From positions 310,001 through 374,000 of the forward strand of contig NZ_QSRL01000001.1 in NCBI RefSeq assembly GCF_003437035.1: a DNA stretch of 64,000 nucleotides. The letters are read 5' to 3'. Position 1 is the first letter of the stretch. Each line of letters starts with the position of its first letter. The stretch is from Collinsella sp. TF08-11AT. Its GTDB lineage: Bacteria > Actinomycetota > Coriobacteriia > Coriobacteriales > Coriobacteriaceae. The notes beneath the pieces are model-generated. The model was not told the DNA's origin. It ran no database searches and was given only the letters and a program-made list of their open reading frames with translations. Both the position numbers and the translations under genes were made by a program. Below are positions 23,140 to 33,871 of the stretch, in pieces.

Positions 23140-26100
23140 CTAGTGGTCGATGCCGTTGAGGTTCACCCTCGTGAGCGTATAGGTCACATAGTCGGGCGAT
23201 TGAGGCGTTGCGCTCGCCACGTCACCCTTAACCAGGCTCGCTGTCATCACCAAGCGATAGTTCGCGTAGAACTGCTCACGCTGTTCAACCTGCGTGTTGA
23301 CCTTAACGGTAAAGGGCAGGCTAAACGTCGTATTACCGTTCTTCGTTTTGAACTTGCCGTTCTCCTTCGAGTCAGTGAAGGTGATCGTGCTACCGGAGGG
23401 AGCGACCGCGGCAAGCTTACTCTCCGTCACTGTTACGTAGTTTGAGATATCATCCGTTACGCTCTCATACGTGCCGTCGGTTCCGCGGCGCTGAAGCGAG
23501 AGCGTGTACACAACAGAGTCTGCGTTCGCAATTGCCTCGGCGGCGTTGCTGAGTCCACCCAGTTCATACGTGGCACCCAGACCAATCGTGCCATTCGCGA
23601 TCGGACGCAGGTCGTCCACGTTAATGCCAAGCTGCGACTTATCTGGCGCAGAAAGCGTAATGGTCGTATCACCCGTGTCCATGCGATAGTACCCGACGTT
23701 ACCGGGCTTCGTCTGCGTCAGGCTCGAGGTATTAAGGCCTTCCTTACGCGTCGAAAGCTTGGCAGTATAGGACATCTTGGTACAGGCGTCCTCGCCAGAC
23801 TGCTTGGACAGGGAGATAACCTTGTTGCAGCCGTCCGGCGTAAGGCGAATCTCTTCCACCACCGTATGCACGGTAAAGGATCCGTCCGTTGCGATCTTGC
23901 GGATTCCGGCGAGGTCATGGTCGAGCGTGAGCTTCAGCGAATCATCGCCTGTATCCGTCACGGTCTGCGTGAACGCAGGCATCGAAGCGTCACACGGCTC
24001 CCAATCGCCGCCATTCCACCTGTAGTTCTGACCGCCGATGGCAACATAAAACTTCGCAATTGCCGAGGTTCCGCTCGGGAAACTACTTACTCCCATTAGG
24101 TTGTTGTTGGCGCCATAGCGACACAGCGATGTATCGAGCTGATAGAACAGATGGTCGCTCTCTGTATAGTATTGGCTCGGGCTAAACGTAACCGTATCTT
24201 TGACGTCAAGAGAAAGAACGTAGGCGGCACCGTCCTCCGACTTCGAAACCGGAATGCACGCCCCATCTTTTTTGTCGACTACATTCTGCTCATAATTGGA
24301 CAAGATGCTGTATGTCGATGCCGTACTGTTTTGAATATCGTCGCTGCCATCAGTGCGTAAAACATGATGCAGATTCCAAGATATGCGGCCACCCGAAGAA
24401 TTCGAGTCAATAGACGAAGCCGTAAAACCGTTGATACTAGCTTGCGTCACGCCGTCGCCCGACTTGGGCACGTTGACAACTAGGTAGACGCTCTCCGATG
24501 CACGCTTCTCTCTGCCGGTATCCTTCTCCTTAGGTACCTTTAGCGTATAGCGACTGTTGCTGGGAACGTCAGCACCCGCAACCTTAAACAGCGTCCACTT
24601 GCCATCGAGTTTCGCCTTAGCGGTCGCCTCAGCCTCCTTATCACACTTAGTCCATGTGCCGGCGCCATCCTGCGTGGCCGACACATCCAAAATCTCGCTC
24701 AGCCATCGCTCCTGATATGGATTGCGCGCAGAATCCCTAAAGCCGTCGTTTCCGCTCAGCGAAACGCTCGTTGCTCCGCCTTCGCCCACCGTATAGTGAT
24801 ACTCTCTGCCACCGGCCTTGCCGTCAACGTTCGCATCGATGAGCGTAAGCTGGGTGCCCTGGGGCAACCTTCCGTCGGCACCATTGAAGAGGATGCTCTT
24901 GCCGAGCCCCTTCATCGAGCCGCCGGCAGCCATATAGCTGTCCCAGCCAAAGTCGACTTCCTTCCCATTAGCAGAATTGTATGTCCAGGTAAGCAGGCCC
25001 GTCATCGGCTCACCAAAGCTCGTAAGCACGTGTGCGTCTTTTCCGAGGTTTTTGTAATCGCTTTCTTTAAAGTTGGTGCCGTAATCATACGTTGCAGTGA
25101 AATCAATCTCGAGCTTGCGCTTAACGACGATCGGCACCTGAACGTTGTAGCTCTGACCCGCCTCGGTAAAGGTAACGGTCAGGAGCGTAAAGCGGCCCTT
25201 GCCGTTGTCCCAATCGGAGCTTGGGCTAAACGACATATTGTTCTTGCCGTTGTTCACTACGCGAAGCGTGGGATTGTTCGACGCGTCATCGTCCTTAACG
25301 AATACACCGTTCTTGAGTTGGAACACCTCCGCCTTGGCCGTCACGTGCGGATTGGTGCCATTCTCGTTATTCAATCTGCAAGCGTCGGAGAAGCCGCCGT
25401 TCGTGATGATGTTTAGATAGCTCTTGACCGTCGTGTTGTCGTTGCCAGAGATCACCAAAACGGGGAAATCCGCTGTGGCTTGGTTGCTGCTTGTATCATT
25501 ATTCGAATTGAACTTACTGGCCACGGATGAGGCATCGTAGCTCGACTTATTTTGATAGGCGCCGTTGTCATTAATGCCGCCGATATTCGTGTAGGTGTAG
25601 CGATCGGCAACACCGGTGCCTGCCTCGCTCTGGACGGTCGCCGCGGTGTCGATGGTGGCGCCGTCGCCAAACAGGTAGCGATCGGTGGTGTCGTTGTCGG
25701 AGGCACGCGCCGCCAGCGTGCTTACGGGGCTCGTGGTCACATACGGGCTCGCTGCCGTGGTGGCGGTATTGTCCGCGCCGTAGAGCGTGATCCCCTTGTC
25801 AGGTGCTTCCAGTGTGTCGTTATAGTCACCAAACGCGATATACGACTTCATGTTTACGGCGGCCGCATTGGTCGTGTAAACCATCGGCGGCAGATCACGC
25901 GTGGTCTTGCCGTTGCCGAGCTTTACGTTCACGCCCGCTGCGGAGAGGCTATAGCCGTTTGTGTCAACCTCGCCTAAGAGCACGCCCTGCTTAGAGCCCA
26001 ATTTGTAGGTATTGCTGTCCATGAGCACGTTTACCAGATGGAACTGGCCGCGTCCGTCGCCCGCAATGCCGCCGTTGGAGGTTCCGCCAAACGTTGTGTT

Positions 26101-29100
26101 AGATACCTTTGTGTTGGTGACGTTGATGACGTCGGCACCGCTGTTAATCGCGCCAAGTAGACCGCCGCTCCACCTGCCCTTGATCGTGGCGCTCTCAATC
26201 GCGATATTGTTGCAGGCTATGTTCACATTGCTGAAGTAGTAGCCGATAAGTCCGCCCGAGCATTGGTCGGTGCCGGCAATGTTGATATTCTCGACGCTAC
26301 AGTCCTCAAACCAGTACGTGTTGGGGCTGCCACTGCTCGTGACCTCGCCAATCAAGCCGCCCGCATTACGGATGCTATTGTTCGTTCCGGTGGCATCGCC
26401 GATGATGGCGCTCTTGGCATCGCCTCCGGCATCAATGCGCACGTTGCTTATAGAAATAACGCCTCTATAGGCGCTTCCGACCACACCGCCGGCGCCCATG
26501 TACTTATCGGTGTTCGACCCGGTGGCGAGTACATTTACCCCAGAGATGACTGCCGTGCTCGATGCGACGGCTTCCGTGATGCCAATTTTGGTGTTCACCG
26601 ATACGTTACTGGAGGTATAACCGAACACGCCGCCCACGTAGGGTGTTGTACCCGTGGCGGTTATGGTCGAGTTTTTGCCAATAGTCTTCTCGTATACCCC
26701 TGTGGCCGCGGTTGTCCACACGCCGCACGGCGAGGCGATCGCACCCACATAGCCGCCAACGTACTTCTCGCCCGTGACGCTAAGGCCAGTGTATGAGCAG
26801 TCACAGAGATTCGCGGGCGCCTGCGTGCCGGAGCCGAAATTGACCATATAGGTCACGTCGTTATCCGTCCTTCGGCTGGTGCGGCCCGAGCTGCCAAGAA
26901 GCCCTCCTACGCTCTTTGCGCCCAACACGGTGCAGTTCTTCATCTGTACGTTGCGGTAGACGCCACGCGTGTTGCCGTCGTAGTTGGCCGTTGCGCCCGC
27001 CAAAAGGCCGGTGCCGATGAGGTCGTTCGATGCCGGTCCCGAGGCAATGCTACCGTTGGCGTCTTTGTACGTGAGCGATACGTTGCAGTTACTAAAGGTG
27101 AGGTCTTTGACCTGAGCGCCGTCATTCGCGGTGACGCTCTGCCCCACATTGGTTGAGGTGAACATCACGGTGCTGAATAGGCCGCCCACGCCCGAGACCT
27201 TATAGTCGTCATCGGCATATTCGACGACGCCGTAAGTGGCATCTTTGGTGCCTACCGTGATGGTGGCCCCGTTGCCGTCGATCGTTGCCACGTGCGGCGT
27301 GATGCGGTCGCGATCGGTGGACGCCTCGTTCGAGCTGCAAGCATTGGAATAGTAACGGCCGCTGAGACCCACGTATCCCGTGCCGTAGCCGGTCATATCA
27401 TAGGTGGCATTTTCCTTGAACTCCAGGCTCATGCCGATCGATTTCGACGCGCACACGTAGCCCGTTTGGTAGTCGGCAGCGTAGGACGCCACCAGGTAGG
27501 GCGAATTTACATCGTCATCATGGTTGAGCGGGCCGTGCCACCCCTGTTTGCCCGGGGCCTTCTGGTCATCGTTTTTGGCGGTTTCGAAATCGCCGGAAGC
27601 GCTCGCAGGCTTGCCCACGCAGTCGTAGCTGGCATTTCGCACCTTACCATATTCCTTGTTGCCAAACAGGTAGCCGTTTATCGCCGGGTCCTGCTTATCG
27701 CTGCCCCAGTACGCCTTGGAGCCGCGGAACACGCCATAATTAGCGTAGTCAGTATGTGCCGCTCCAGCACCCGCACCCGAGCTAATGATGGCCGAGAGCA
27801 CCAAAAGGCCCTGGGCGTTTTCCACCGTGGTCACGGGTGCCTCGGCATCAGTGCCGATATACTTGTTGTCGGTGCCCGTGGTAGTGACGCAGGCAGCTCC
27901 CTTGTTTGTGAGCTCGTTGATCTTGTAGTTAGCGTTACCGTTTTCGACTTTGCAGCCCTCGCTAAAGGCATAGCCATCAATCACACGACCAACGTAGGGA
28001 TTGTCGTACTGCCGGAAGTTGCCCGTTCCAAGACCCTGAGACTTGTCGCTGGTTCCAGCGCGCCAAGACGTCCCTGACATATTGCGGAAGATCACACCGC
28101 CGCCCGCAATGGCACCAACGTAACCGCCGATGGGAACAAGATGTGGCTTAGTTCCGCCACCAGCAACCGTAAAGCCGGTTGTGGAGTTATCGGGCGTTGT
28201 CCCATTCACGGCCACACCGTCGATAATGTTATCGCCGCCAAGGATGCAGCCGATAACGCCACCGAAGAACGACGTCGGAACACCGTCGGCATCCTTGGCA
28301 GAATAAGTAATAGTCGCCGACGCGTTCACATAGCGAATATTCAGATCGCGCACCACGCTGCCGTAACTATAGGGAATAAGGCCGCGAAGCGAACCCTCGT
28401 TATTCTCTATCTTGATGGTTGCCTTTTTATCACCTTTAGGGTTGCCAACGATGACGCCACGGAACGGGTTGGCTTTGTTGCCAAAACCGCCAAACGATGC
28501 GCCGTCGAGGGTGATCGTATTACCCCCGGTAGGTTCAATACTGTAGTACGCGCTTTGGATATAGCGGTGCATCATCTCGTCGGAAAGTGTGGCCGAAGGA
28601 TCAGTGGTGTCGCCGGTCTTCTTTTCCCACTTCTTCCCAGTGTCTTTCGCCTGCTTATAGACGTACGTAACCTCATTGTCGGTTTTATTGTCGCTGCGGC
28701 GAGTACAGAGCGTACTCTGGTTGACGGCAATGGTGACCTCCCAACCGTCGAGCGCAGTTTGGTTGTTGATGTAGTTGGCGATGGCGTTCATCTCAGTCGC
28801 GTCCTTAACGGCATACGGATCGCCATATGTGCCGCATCCCTCTACCAGCTTTGGAATGCGCTGGTTGACTTTAATTTCATGATATTGGACGCCGCTCTCG
28901 GTGGCCTTTCCCTTATAAACATAAGGAAGATAGCCACCAAACCAAGGCCTGACGTCACCGTCCTTCTTACCATCAACCGTCACATAGCCGCTCACGGCAC
29001 CATACGTCGCTTCGTCGTAATACCAAAGCTGCTTGCCCGGGTACTCCGTACTCCCATCAATCTCAGATCCGTATGTCACCTTGCCTGCATCGGCATCGGC

Positions 29101-32100
29101 ATCGGCCTTAGTAAAGGTGTAGTCCGCAGAGCCCGTGCTCGTGCTTCCGTAGCCAAAACTCTCCAGCAGGCTCGCATGGGTGAAGATCGTTTTGTTCTTT
29201 TGGCTGGGCAAGCTGATTTGCTCAAACTTTGCCGTCACCTGATCGGCCTCACTGCCTACACCAAGCTTTCCGAACAGCGACGTAGCCGCCTTGGTGTCAC
29301 TCGTGTACCCAGTAGTCTTGATATTCTTCGCGTTCAGGCTCACGTACTTCTGCATCTCGTTGATGAGCAGAGGCATATAGGCGTTAGCATCCGTGGCGCT
29401 GTTGGCGCCGTCGACAATCAGATTGTTGAGCGTAAGACCATCAATTGAGATCTTTCTAATCTTGGTGCCATTGCCGTCGCTGGACCCATACACGTAGCGG
29501 CACACGAGCGCGCCCGAAGAGCTTCCGCTTGCTCCATCAGTGTCTTCAGAGCTCTTTCCGTCATTAATAACGGGCCCAACAGTACCACGCAAAGTGACGT
29601 TTTTTACTGTGAGATCGCCGTTTGCCACCGTTCGAAAAAGACCGCAGTGCATGTTCTCGTGCTGGGTAGCATCGGAATTTAGCTTGTTGCCATTCTGCTC
29701 GGCCTTGATCTTGGAGTAACAGAAGGTAATGGTCGCATTCTCAACCGTCACCTCTCCGCTCGGCTGAGTGGGATAATAGCTGTAGCCGGCCAAATCGATT
29801 GTACCCGTTATGGTTATGGAATCATCGAGCCCTGTCGTGCCATTGGGAACGATTGTCGAACGAATACCTTCGGGAGCATAACGGTAAGCAGACCATAAGA
29901 GCAGCTTTTCCGCTGTATCGATTTGACTGCCACTAAAGCCGCCTTCACAATTCTTAGAGGCTATGTCGAGGTTGTAGAAGTAGCGGGTATTGCCGTTCGT
30001 ATTCTGGCTTCGACCGAAAGACGAGCGATTATGGTAGCTGTTGTCTTTTGTGGAATCGCCGTCCATGTCCAGCTTGTTTTTCTGTGTGTGTAGCGAAACG
30101 ACCGTGTTCCAGTCGGCGTCCATGAGCTTGCTGCCGTTGTTTGGTTTTACACCGCTGCCAACCCATTCATCGAAGGACGTTACGCCCGACGCAACGATGG
30201 CCCCCTCGCCGGTGGGCACCCTATAGGCGGTATCCCAATAAGCCCTGTCCTCCAAGTACAGGCCTAGGTAGCTCTCGACGCCATATGTCGTCTTATCATC
30301 CACCTTGCAGCCGCGGCAAACTAGAACGCCGAGCGTCTGAGCGGCGCCCGCATTAATGGTTGTGCCCGAGAGATCGATGGCATAGTTGTTGATAATCCAG
30401 TGGCCGCTCGCGGCGTATACAAGACCACCGAGTTCCTTGGAATCATCCGCAGTCGCGGTTATAGAAGCGTTGGTCGTTTTCAGAGCATAAGAGTTTTCAT
30501 TCTTGTTAATGCTCTCATCTCCGATAGTTACGACCGCGTTGCCCCAGCTATAACCCAAGAAACCACCCGTGCCATTGAGCTTATCGCCGTTCCTGCCGAC
30601 TTTCATTTCGAATGAATTGAACGAAAGGCCCGAAATGTTCACGTACTTATCAGCTGAGTTGGCTATTGTCCCTGCATTGTAGGTACTCTGTGCGATGCAG
30701 CCGATAAGACCACCGACTTGGGCAATCTTGCCGCCGGCGCAATCGCCAGTTTCGATTGATCCGGCGACTTCGAGGCCCGCAACATTGAATGACGAGCCAT
30801 AATCGCCCGCATAACCAATGGCGCCGCCAATGCGACTATTGCCGTTAAGCGTTTTAGTTGCAGCGATGGTCGCTTGAGCCTTGCTGTTATCCTTAAACGC
30901 AACCGTAGAAGCCGCCAGCACGCTGCCCGCAATACCGCCAATGTTCACGTCATTGGCAAACGTATCATCGCACGCGATATTCGTTTTGCACGTTACGCCA
31001 GACAATGACAGGTTGCCGACGATGGCACACGCAAGCGACCCGGCATCGATAGCCGAACCGTTATCGAACTTCATGGAGCCAGCGATTGTGACGTTGGAGA
31101 TGGTTGCACCGTTGACGGCCGCGAACAAGCCCAAGCGGCCGTGGCGGTAGATTTTGCCGTTGCCGTTGCTCGTGTTATTGCCGTCGAGCACGTCTTCACC
31201 ACGCTTGCCGTACGCCTCGCCGACGGCAAGATTGATTGTGCCGCCACCGTTCAACGTTCCCGAGAAAACTTGCGAGCCGTCTGCACGATCCTGCGTGAAA
31301 CCCGTCAGGCCCGTGCCCTTGAGATCAATAGTGCCGTTCACCGTAATGGTCGAGGACTGCAAGCCGTTAAGGTTGTTTTCGGTAACGCCGTCAACCATCG
31401 AGTAGTAGCCGTTGGTTTGCCAGGTAATCGCAAGCTTGGCGAAATCCTCAGCTGTGGTTAGGGCGTAGGCACCGTTAGCTGCCGTCAGCGAATCCGGCAA
31501 GGTCAACTTATGAGTGTCCACATCAAGCTTAATGAAGTCGCCGCCCAGACGAACAACTTCACCGTAGGTCGCGATGTCGTCCGTCTTTGAGGCTGAGTTG
31601 CTACGCTTGAAGGTCCAGACCGCAGCGCCCTTGTCTCCCAGATCACCATTAGAGCCATTGCCGGCAGCGAAGATCAGCGCGTTGTGGTTCTCGTATACGA
31701 GCTGACCCGTCGTGGCGTTCTCGGCAAAACTTGCGCCCGACAGATCCGTGATGCCGCTGAATTTGATTACAGCATTCCACGCGGATCCCGCAATTCCCGC
31801 GGCACGGTTGCTTTGCGCCTTACCGATAGGATTGTCGCTTGTAAGTTTGAAATCTCGCACGTCAAGGACATTGCGCGTATCGACAACGCCCACGGCGCCA
31901 CCGAACTTTCCGGTACCCGTTCGCGCCGAAGCATCTCCCTTGCACGCAACCGTCACGCCGTTGAAGACAACGGCAACGGGCTGCGAGTTAGGATTTGCGC
32001 TATCGCCAACATAGCCAACAACGCCGCCTGCGTCGGACAACTTGCTCGCAAGGTCAAACTCAATTGAGCACGTATTCTTATTATCTGCATCCTTTTCAAC

Positions 32101-33831
32101 AACAAAGGCGCGCAAAGCGCCGTCGTCGTCCGTTTTCGTCGCGAACACCTTGCCGACAAGGCCGCCGTAGCTGCCGTTGACACTAACATCTTCTGGTAAG
32201 GCGAGTTTGCTCTTATACGTCCCGCCTTGCACCACGATGTCTCCATTAGAGATATCGGCCATGCCAAAAAGAGCGCCGGCGCGCTGCGACGCACCAAGAG
32301 TCACAAGGTCGCCCAGGTCGAACATATTGGACGTAACGGCAAATCCTTGCGCAAAGCTCACGTCGCCGATAACGCCACCAGAGCAAGCGCTGTTCTCGTC
32401 GCCAATATTTAGAGGACACCCAATCTGCTTATTATCCGCGCCCAGTGTGAGCACGGTCGCTTTACCAATAAAACCGCCGCTGGCAGTTGTGCCCTTGACG
32501 GTGAGCGCGTGTAGGTCGAGAGCTTTCGCGACGTTGACCATGGCACCCGTGCTCGAGCCAACGAGTCCTACAACGCCACCGGCGGAGCCGTTCGTAGACT
32601 GGACGGTGGCGGTGGGAACGTTTGCCAGAGTGCCAATGCTCAGGGTCGCACCGTCCTTGACTTCGCCTACGAGCAGGCCAGCGTTGCCAGAGCTCGTTTT
32701 GACGGCTCCGCCTGAGGTCAGATCGTTGGGGAATGTGACGGACTCAACCGTCAAGCTCCCGCTCTCGACCGTGTTGGCAATCAAGCCAATGTTGCCCGTC
32801 GCATTCGCGTTGAGATTCTTTCGAGAATCGGTGAGGCTATAGGTAACGTTCGCAGCAAGGTTGCCCGTCGTCGCACCCAGGAGGGGTGCCGTCAAGGCGG
32901 AAGTCGTATCCTTCACATCAACGTTCACGGGTTCCACGATGTCAACCGACGCGTTAAGCGTCTTGCTCTCTTCGCTGTTTTCCGCACCGCTGACCTTCGA
33001 AGCGACCATCGGCGCGCTATAGCTAGTCGCGCCCACCCACTTCATCTTGACCATATTGTTTTGGTCGGTCAGCTTGAGGCTATTAAAAACCGTCCGATCA
33101 GTCGTGAGCTCGACGGGACTATCAACGCCATTCAGCGACCTATAGATCCTGCCTTCAAACGGATGCTCATCGCTGCCAAAGCCCTGGAAAGATATATCGT
33201 TCTTTGCCCCGTTCTTGGCCGTCTCGGTGAGCTTCGCATCGCCCGTGATGATAACCTTGATCTGCGCATCATAGTAAAGCGAAGCGTCGGCGTTAGACAG
33301 GGCGGCGAACGCCTCCGACGACTTGACATTGAGGCTTTTGATTCCACTGTTATCTTCTTTGAGCTCGATGCCTTCCGCACCATTAGCCTCGAGCAGCTCG
33401 ACAAGCTTTTTCAAATCCGTGATCGTCGCACCCGCCTGGGCCTCAGCGTCCTCCGAAGTCGCATCATCGGCATCTTGCTCGGCGTCGTCAGCGGCGGCAT
33501 CGTCAGCGGCATCGTCGCCTTCCGTCTGGTCGCCCGTGGAATCGGAACCCATGGCGCTATCGGTGGTATCGCCTGCTGCAGCGTCATCCTTCGCCGCGTC
33601 ATCCCCAGCACTGTCGCTGTCGGCGCCGGTATCACTCGACCCAGACCCGATCGTGACATCGCCGTTGGTCTCGCCGCCCTCGGCAGTATCCAACGCCTTC
33701 GCAGATGCGGCAGCAATCTCGTTCGAGATGTTCTGCCAGCCTGCCGCCACAGCAACCACCGTGGGCGAGCATGCTTGGAGCACCATGACCACCGTCATGA
33801 ACTCTGCGAGTATGCGCTTTGCCGTTCTCAT
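23140..33831 (-). CDS. giant GLUG-repeat surface protein
   Basis: 3,563 residues in one frame. Residues 1-30 form a secretion signal (MRTAKRILAEFMTVVMVLQACSP would be its start; LQAC could be a lipobox). Residues about 50-140 are an Asp/Ala/Ser-rich linker. Most of the protein (about 350-2600) carries repeated short motifs GGxxGxxxx, for example GGLVGKVFATK, GGVVGYVGDS, GGLIGEVTSSG and GGVFGYTSSN, the GLUG-type repeat seen in adhesins and predicted to form a beta-helix. The last 800 residues look like beta-sandwich domains. There is no LPXTG motif and no C-terminal membrane helix. It is the last gene of a four-gene operon; adhesion is inferred. Confidence 0.85.
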   Translation of the reverse strand: MRTAKRILAEFMTVVMVLQACSPTVVAVAAGWQNISNEIAAASAKALDTAEGGETNGDVTIGSGSSDTGADSDSAGDDAAKDDAAAGDTTDSAMGSDSTGDQTEGDDAADDAAADDAEQDADDATSEDAEAQAGATITDLKKLVELLEANGAEGIELKEDNSGIKSLNVKSSEAFAALSNADASLYYDAQIKVIITGDAKLTETAKNGAKNDISFQGFGSDEHPFEGRIYRSLNGVDSPVELTTDRTVFNSLKLTDQNNMVKMKWVGATSYSAPMVASKVSGAENSEESKTLNASVDIVEPVNVDVKDTTSALTAPLLGATTGNLAANVTYSLTDSRKNLNANATGNIGLIANTVESGSLTVESVTFPNDLTSGGAVKTSSGNAGLLVGEVKDGATLSIGTLANVPTATVQSTNGSAGGVVGLVGSSTGAMVNVAKALDLHALTVKGTTASGGFIGKATVLTLGADNKQIGCPLNIGDENSACSGGVIGDVSFAQGFAVTSNMFDLGDLVTLGASQRAGALFGMADISNGDIVVQGGTYKSKLALPEDVSVNGSYGGLVGKVFATKTDDDGALRAFVVEKDADNKNTCSIEFDLASKLSDAGGVVGYVGDSANPNSQPVAVVFNGVTVACKGDASARTGTGKFGGAVGVVDTRNVLDVRDFKLTSDNPIGKAQSNRAAGIAGSAWNAVIKFSGITDLSGASFAENATTGQLVYENHNALIFAAGNGSNGDLGDKGAAVWTFKRSNSASKTDDIATYGEVVRLGGDFIKLDVDTHKLTLPDSLTAANGAYALTTAEDFAKLAITWQTNGYYSMVDGVTENNLNGLQSSTITVNGTIDLKGTGLTGFTQDRADGSQVFSGTLNGGGTINLAVGEAYGKRGEDVLDGNNTSNGNGKIYRHGRLGLFAAVNGATISNVTIAGSMKFDNGSAIDAGSLACAIVGNLSLSGVTCKTNIACDDTFANDVNIGGIAGSVLAASTVAFKDNSKAQATIAATKTLNGNSRIGGAIGYAGDYGSSFNVAGLEVAGSIETGDCAGGKIAQVGGLIGCIAQSTYNAGTIANSADKYVNISGLSFNSFEMKVGRNGDKLNGTGGFLGYSWGNAVVTIGDESINKNENSYALKTTNASITATADDSKELGGLVYAASGHWIINNYAIDLSGTTINAGAAQTLGVLVCRGCKVDDKTTYGVESYLGLYLEDRAYWDTAYRVPTGEGAIVASGVTSFDEWVGSGVKPNNGSKLMDADWNTVVSLHTQKNKLDMDGDSTKDNSYHNRSSFGRSQNTNGNTRYFYNLDIASKNCEGGFSGSQIDTAEKLLLWSAYRYAPEGIRSTIVPNGTTGLDDSITITGTIDLAGYSYYPTQPSGEVTVENATITFCYSKIKAEQNGNKLNSDATQHENMHCGLFRTVANGDLTVKNVTLRGTVGPVINDGKSSEDTDGASGSSSGALVCRYVYGSSDGNGTKIRKISIDGLTLNNLIVDGANSATDANAYMPLLINEMQKYVSLNAKNIKTTGYTSDTKAATSLFGKLGVGSEADQVTAKFEQISLPSQKNKTIFTHASLLESFGYGSTSTGSADYTFTKADADADAGKVTYGSEIDGSTEYPGKQLWYYDEATYGAVSGYVTVDGKKDGDVRPWFGGYLPYVYKGKATESGVQYHEIKVNQRIPKLVEGCGTYGDPYAVKDATEMNAIANYINNQTALDGWEVTIAVNQSTLCTRRSDNKTDNEVTYVYKQAKDTGKKWEKKTGDTTDPSATLSDEMMHRYIQSAYYSIEPTGGNTITLDGASFGGFGNKANPFRGVIVGNPKGDKKATIKIENNEGSLRGLIPYSYGSVVRDLNIRYVNASATITYSAKDADGVPTSFFGGVIGCILGGDNIIDGVAVNGTTPDNSTTGFTVAGGGTKPHLVPIGGYVGAIAGGGVIFRNMSGTSWRAGTSDKSQGLGTGNFRQYDNPYVGRVIDGYAFSEGCKVENGNANYKINELTNKGAACVTTTGTDNKYIGTDAEAPVTTVENAQGLLVLSAIISSGAGAGAAHTDYANYGVFRGSKAYWGSDKQDPAINGYLFGNKEYGKVRNASYDCVGKPASASGDFETAKNDDQKAPGKQGWHGPLNHDDDVNSPYLVASYAADYQTGYVCASKSIGMSLEFKENATYDMTGYGTGYVGLSGRYYSNACSSNEASTDRDRITPHVATIDGNGATITVGTKDATYGVVEYADDDYKVSGVGGLFSTVMFTSTNVGQSVTANDGAQVKDLTFSNCNVSLTYKDANGSIASGPASNDLIGTGLLAGATANYDGNTRGVYRNVQMKNCTVLGAKSVGGLLGSSGRTSRRTDNDVTYMVNFGSGTQAPANLCDCSYTGLSVTGEKYVGGYVGAIASPCGVWTTAATGVYEKTIGKNSTITATGTTPYVGGVFGYTSSNVSVNTKIGITEAVASSTAVISGVNVLATGSNTDKYMGAGGVVGSAYRGVISISNVRIDAGGDAKSAIIGDATGTNNSIRNAGGLIGEVTSSGSPNTYWFEDCSVENINIAGTDQCSGGLIGYYFSNVNIACNNIAIESATIKGRWSGGLLGAINSGADVINVTNTKVSNTTFGGTSNGGIAGDGRGQFHLVNVLMDSNTYKLGSKQGVLLGEVDTNGYSLSAAGVNVKLGNGKTTRDLPPMVYTTNAAAVNMKSYIAFGDYNDTLEAPDKGITLYGADNTATTAASPYVTTSPVSTLAARASDNDTTDRYLFGDGATIDTAATVQSEAGTGVADRYTYTNIGGINDNGAYQNKSSYDASSVASKFNSNNDTSSNQATADFPVLVISGNDNTTVKSYLNIITNGGFSDACRLNNENGTNPHVTAKAEVFQLKNGVFVKDDDASNNPTLRVVNNGKNNMSFSPSSDWDNGKGRFTLLTVTFTEAGQSYNVQVPIVVKRKLEIDFTATYDYGTNFKESDYKNLGKDAHVLTSFGEPMTGLLTWTYNSANGKEVDFGWDSYMAAGGSMKGLGKSILFNGADGRLPQGTQLTLIDANVDGKAGGREYHYTVGEGGATSVSLSGNDGFRDSARNPYQERWLSEILDVSATQDGAGTWTKCDKEAEATAKAKLDGKWTLFKVAGADVPSNSRYTLKVPKEKDTGREKRASESVYLVVNVPKSGDGVTQASINGFTASSIDSNSSGGRISWNLHHVLRTDGSDDIQNSTASTYSILSNYEQNVVDKKDGACIPVSKSEDGAAYVLSLDVKDTVTFSPSQYYTESDHLFYQLDTSLCRYGANNNLMGVSSFPSGTSAIAKFYVAIGGQNYRWNGGDWEPCDASMPAFTQTVTDTGDDSLKLTLDHDLAGIRKIATDGSFTVHTVVEEIRLTPDGCNKVISLSKQSGEDACTKMSYTAKLSTRKEGLNTSSLTQTKPGNVGYYRMDTGDTTITLSAPDKSQLGINVDDLRPIANGTIGLGATYELGGLSNAAEAIANADSVVYTLSLQRRGTDGTYESVTDDISNYVTVTESKLAAVAPSGSTITFTDSKENGKFKTKNGNTTFSLPFTVKVNTQVEQREQFYANYRLVMTASLVKGDVASATPQSPDYVTYTLTRVNLNGIDH

Positions 33832-33871
33832 CGATTCCGTACCTCTTATCCTAAAAACTCTGCTTCCAGAG

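Noticed and set aside
23140-23300. LPXTG sorting signal at the end of the giant protein
   Set aside because: The C-terminus (YTLTRVNLNGIDH) has neither the motif nor a hydrophobic segment with a basic tail.
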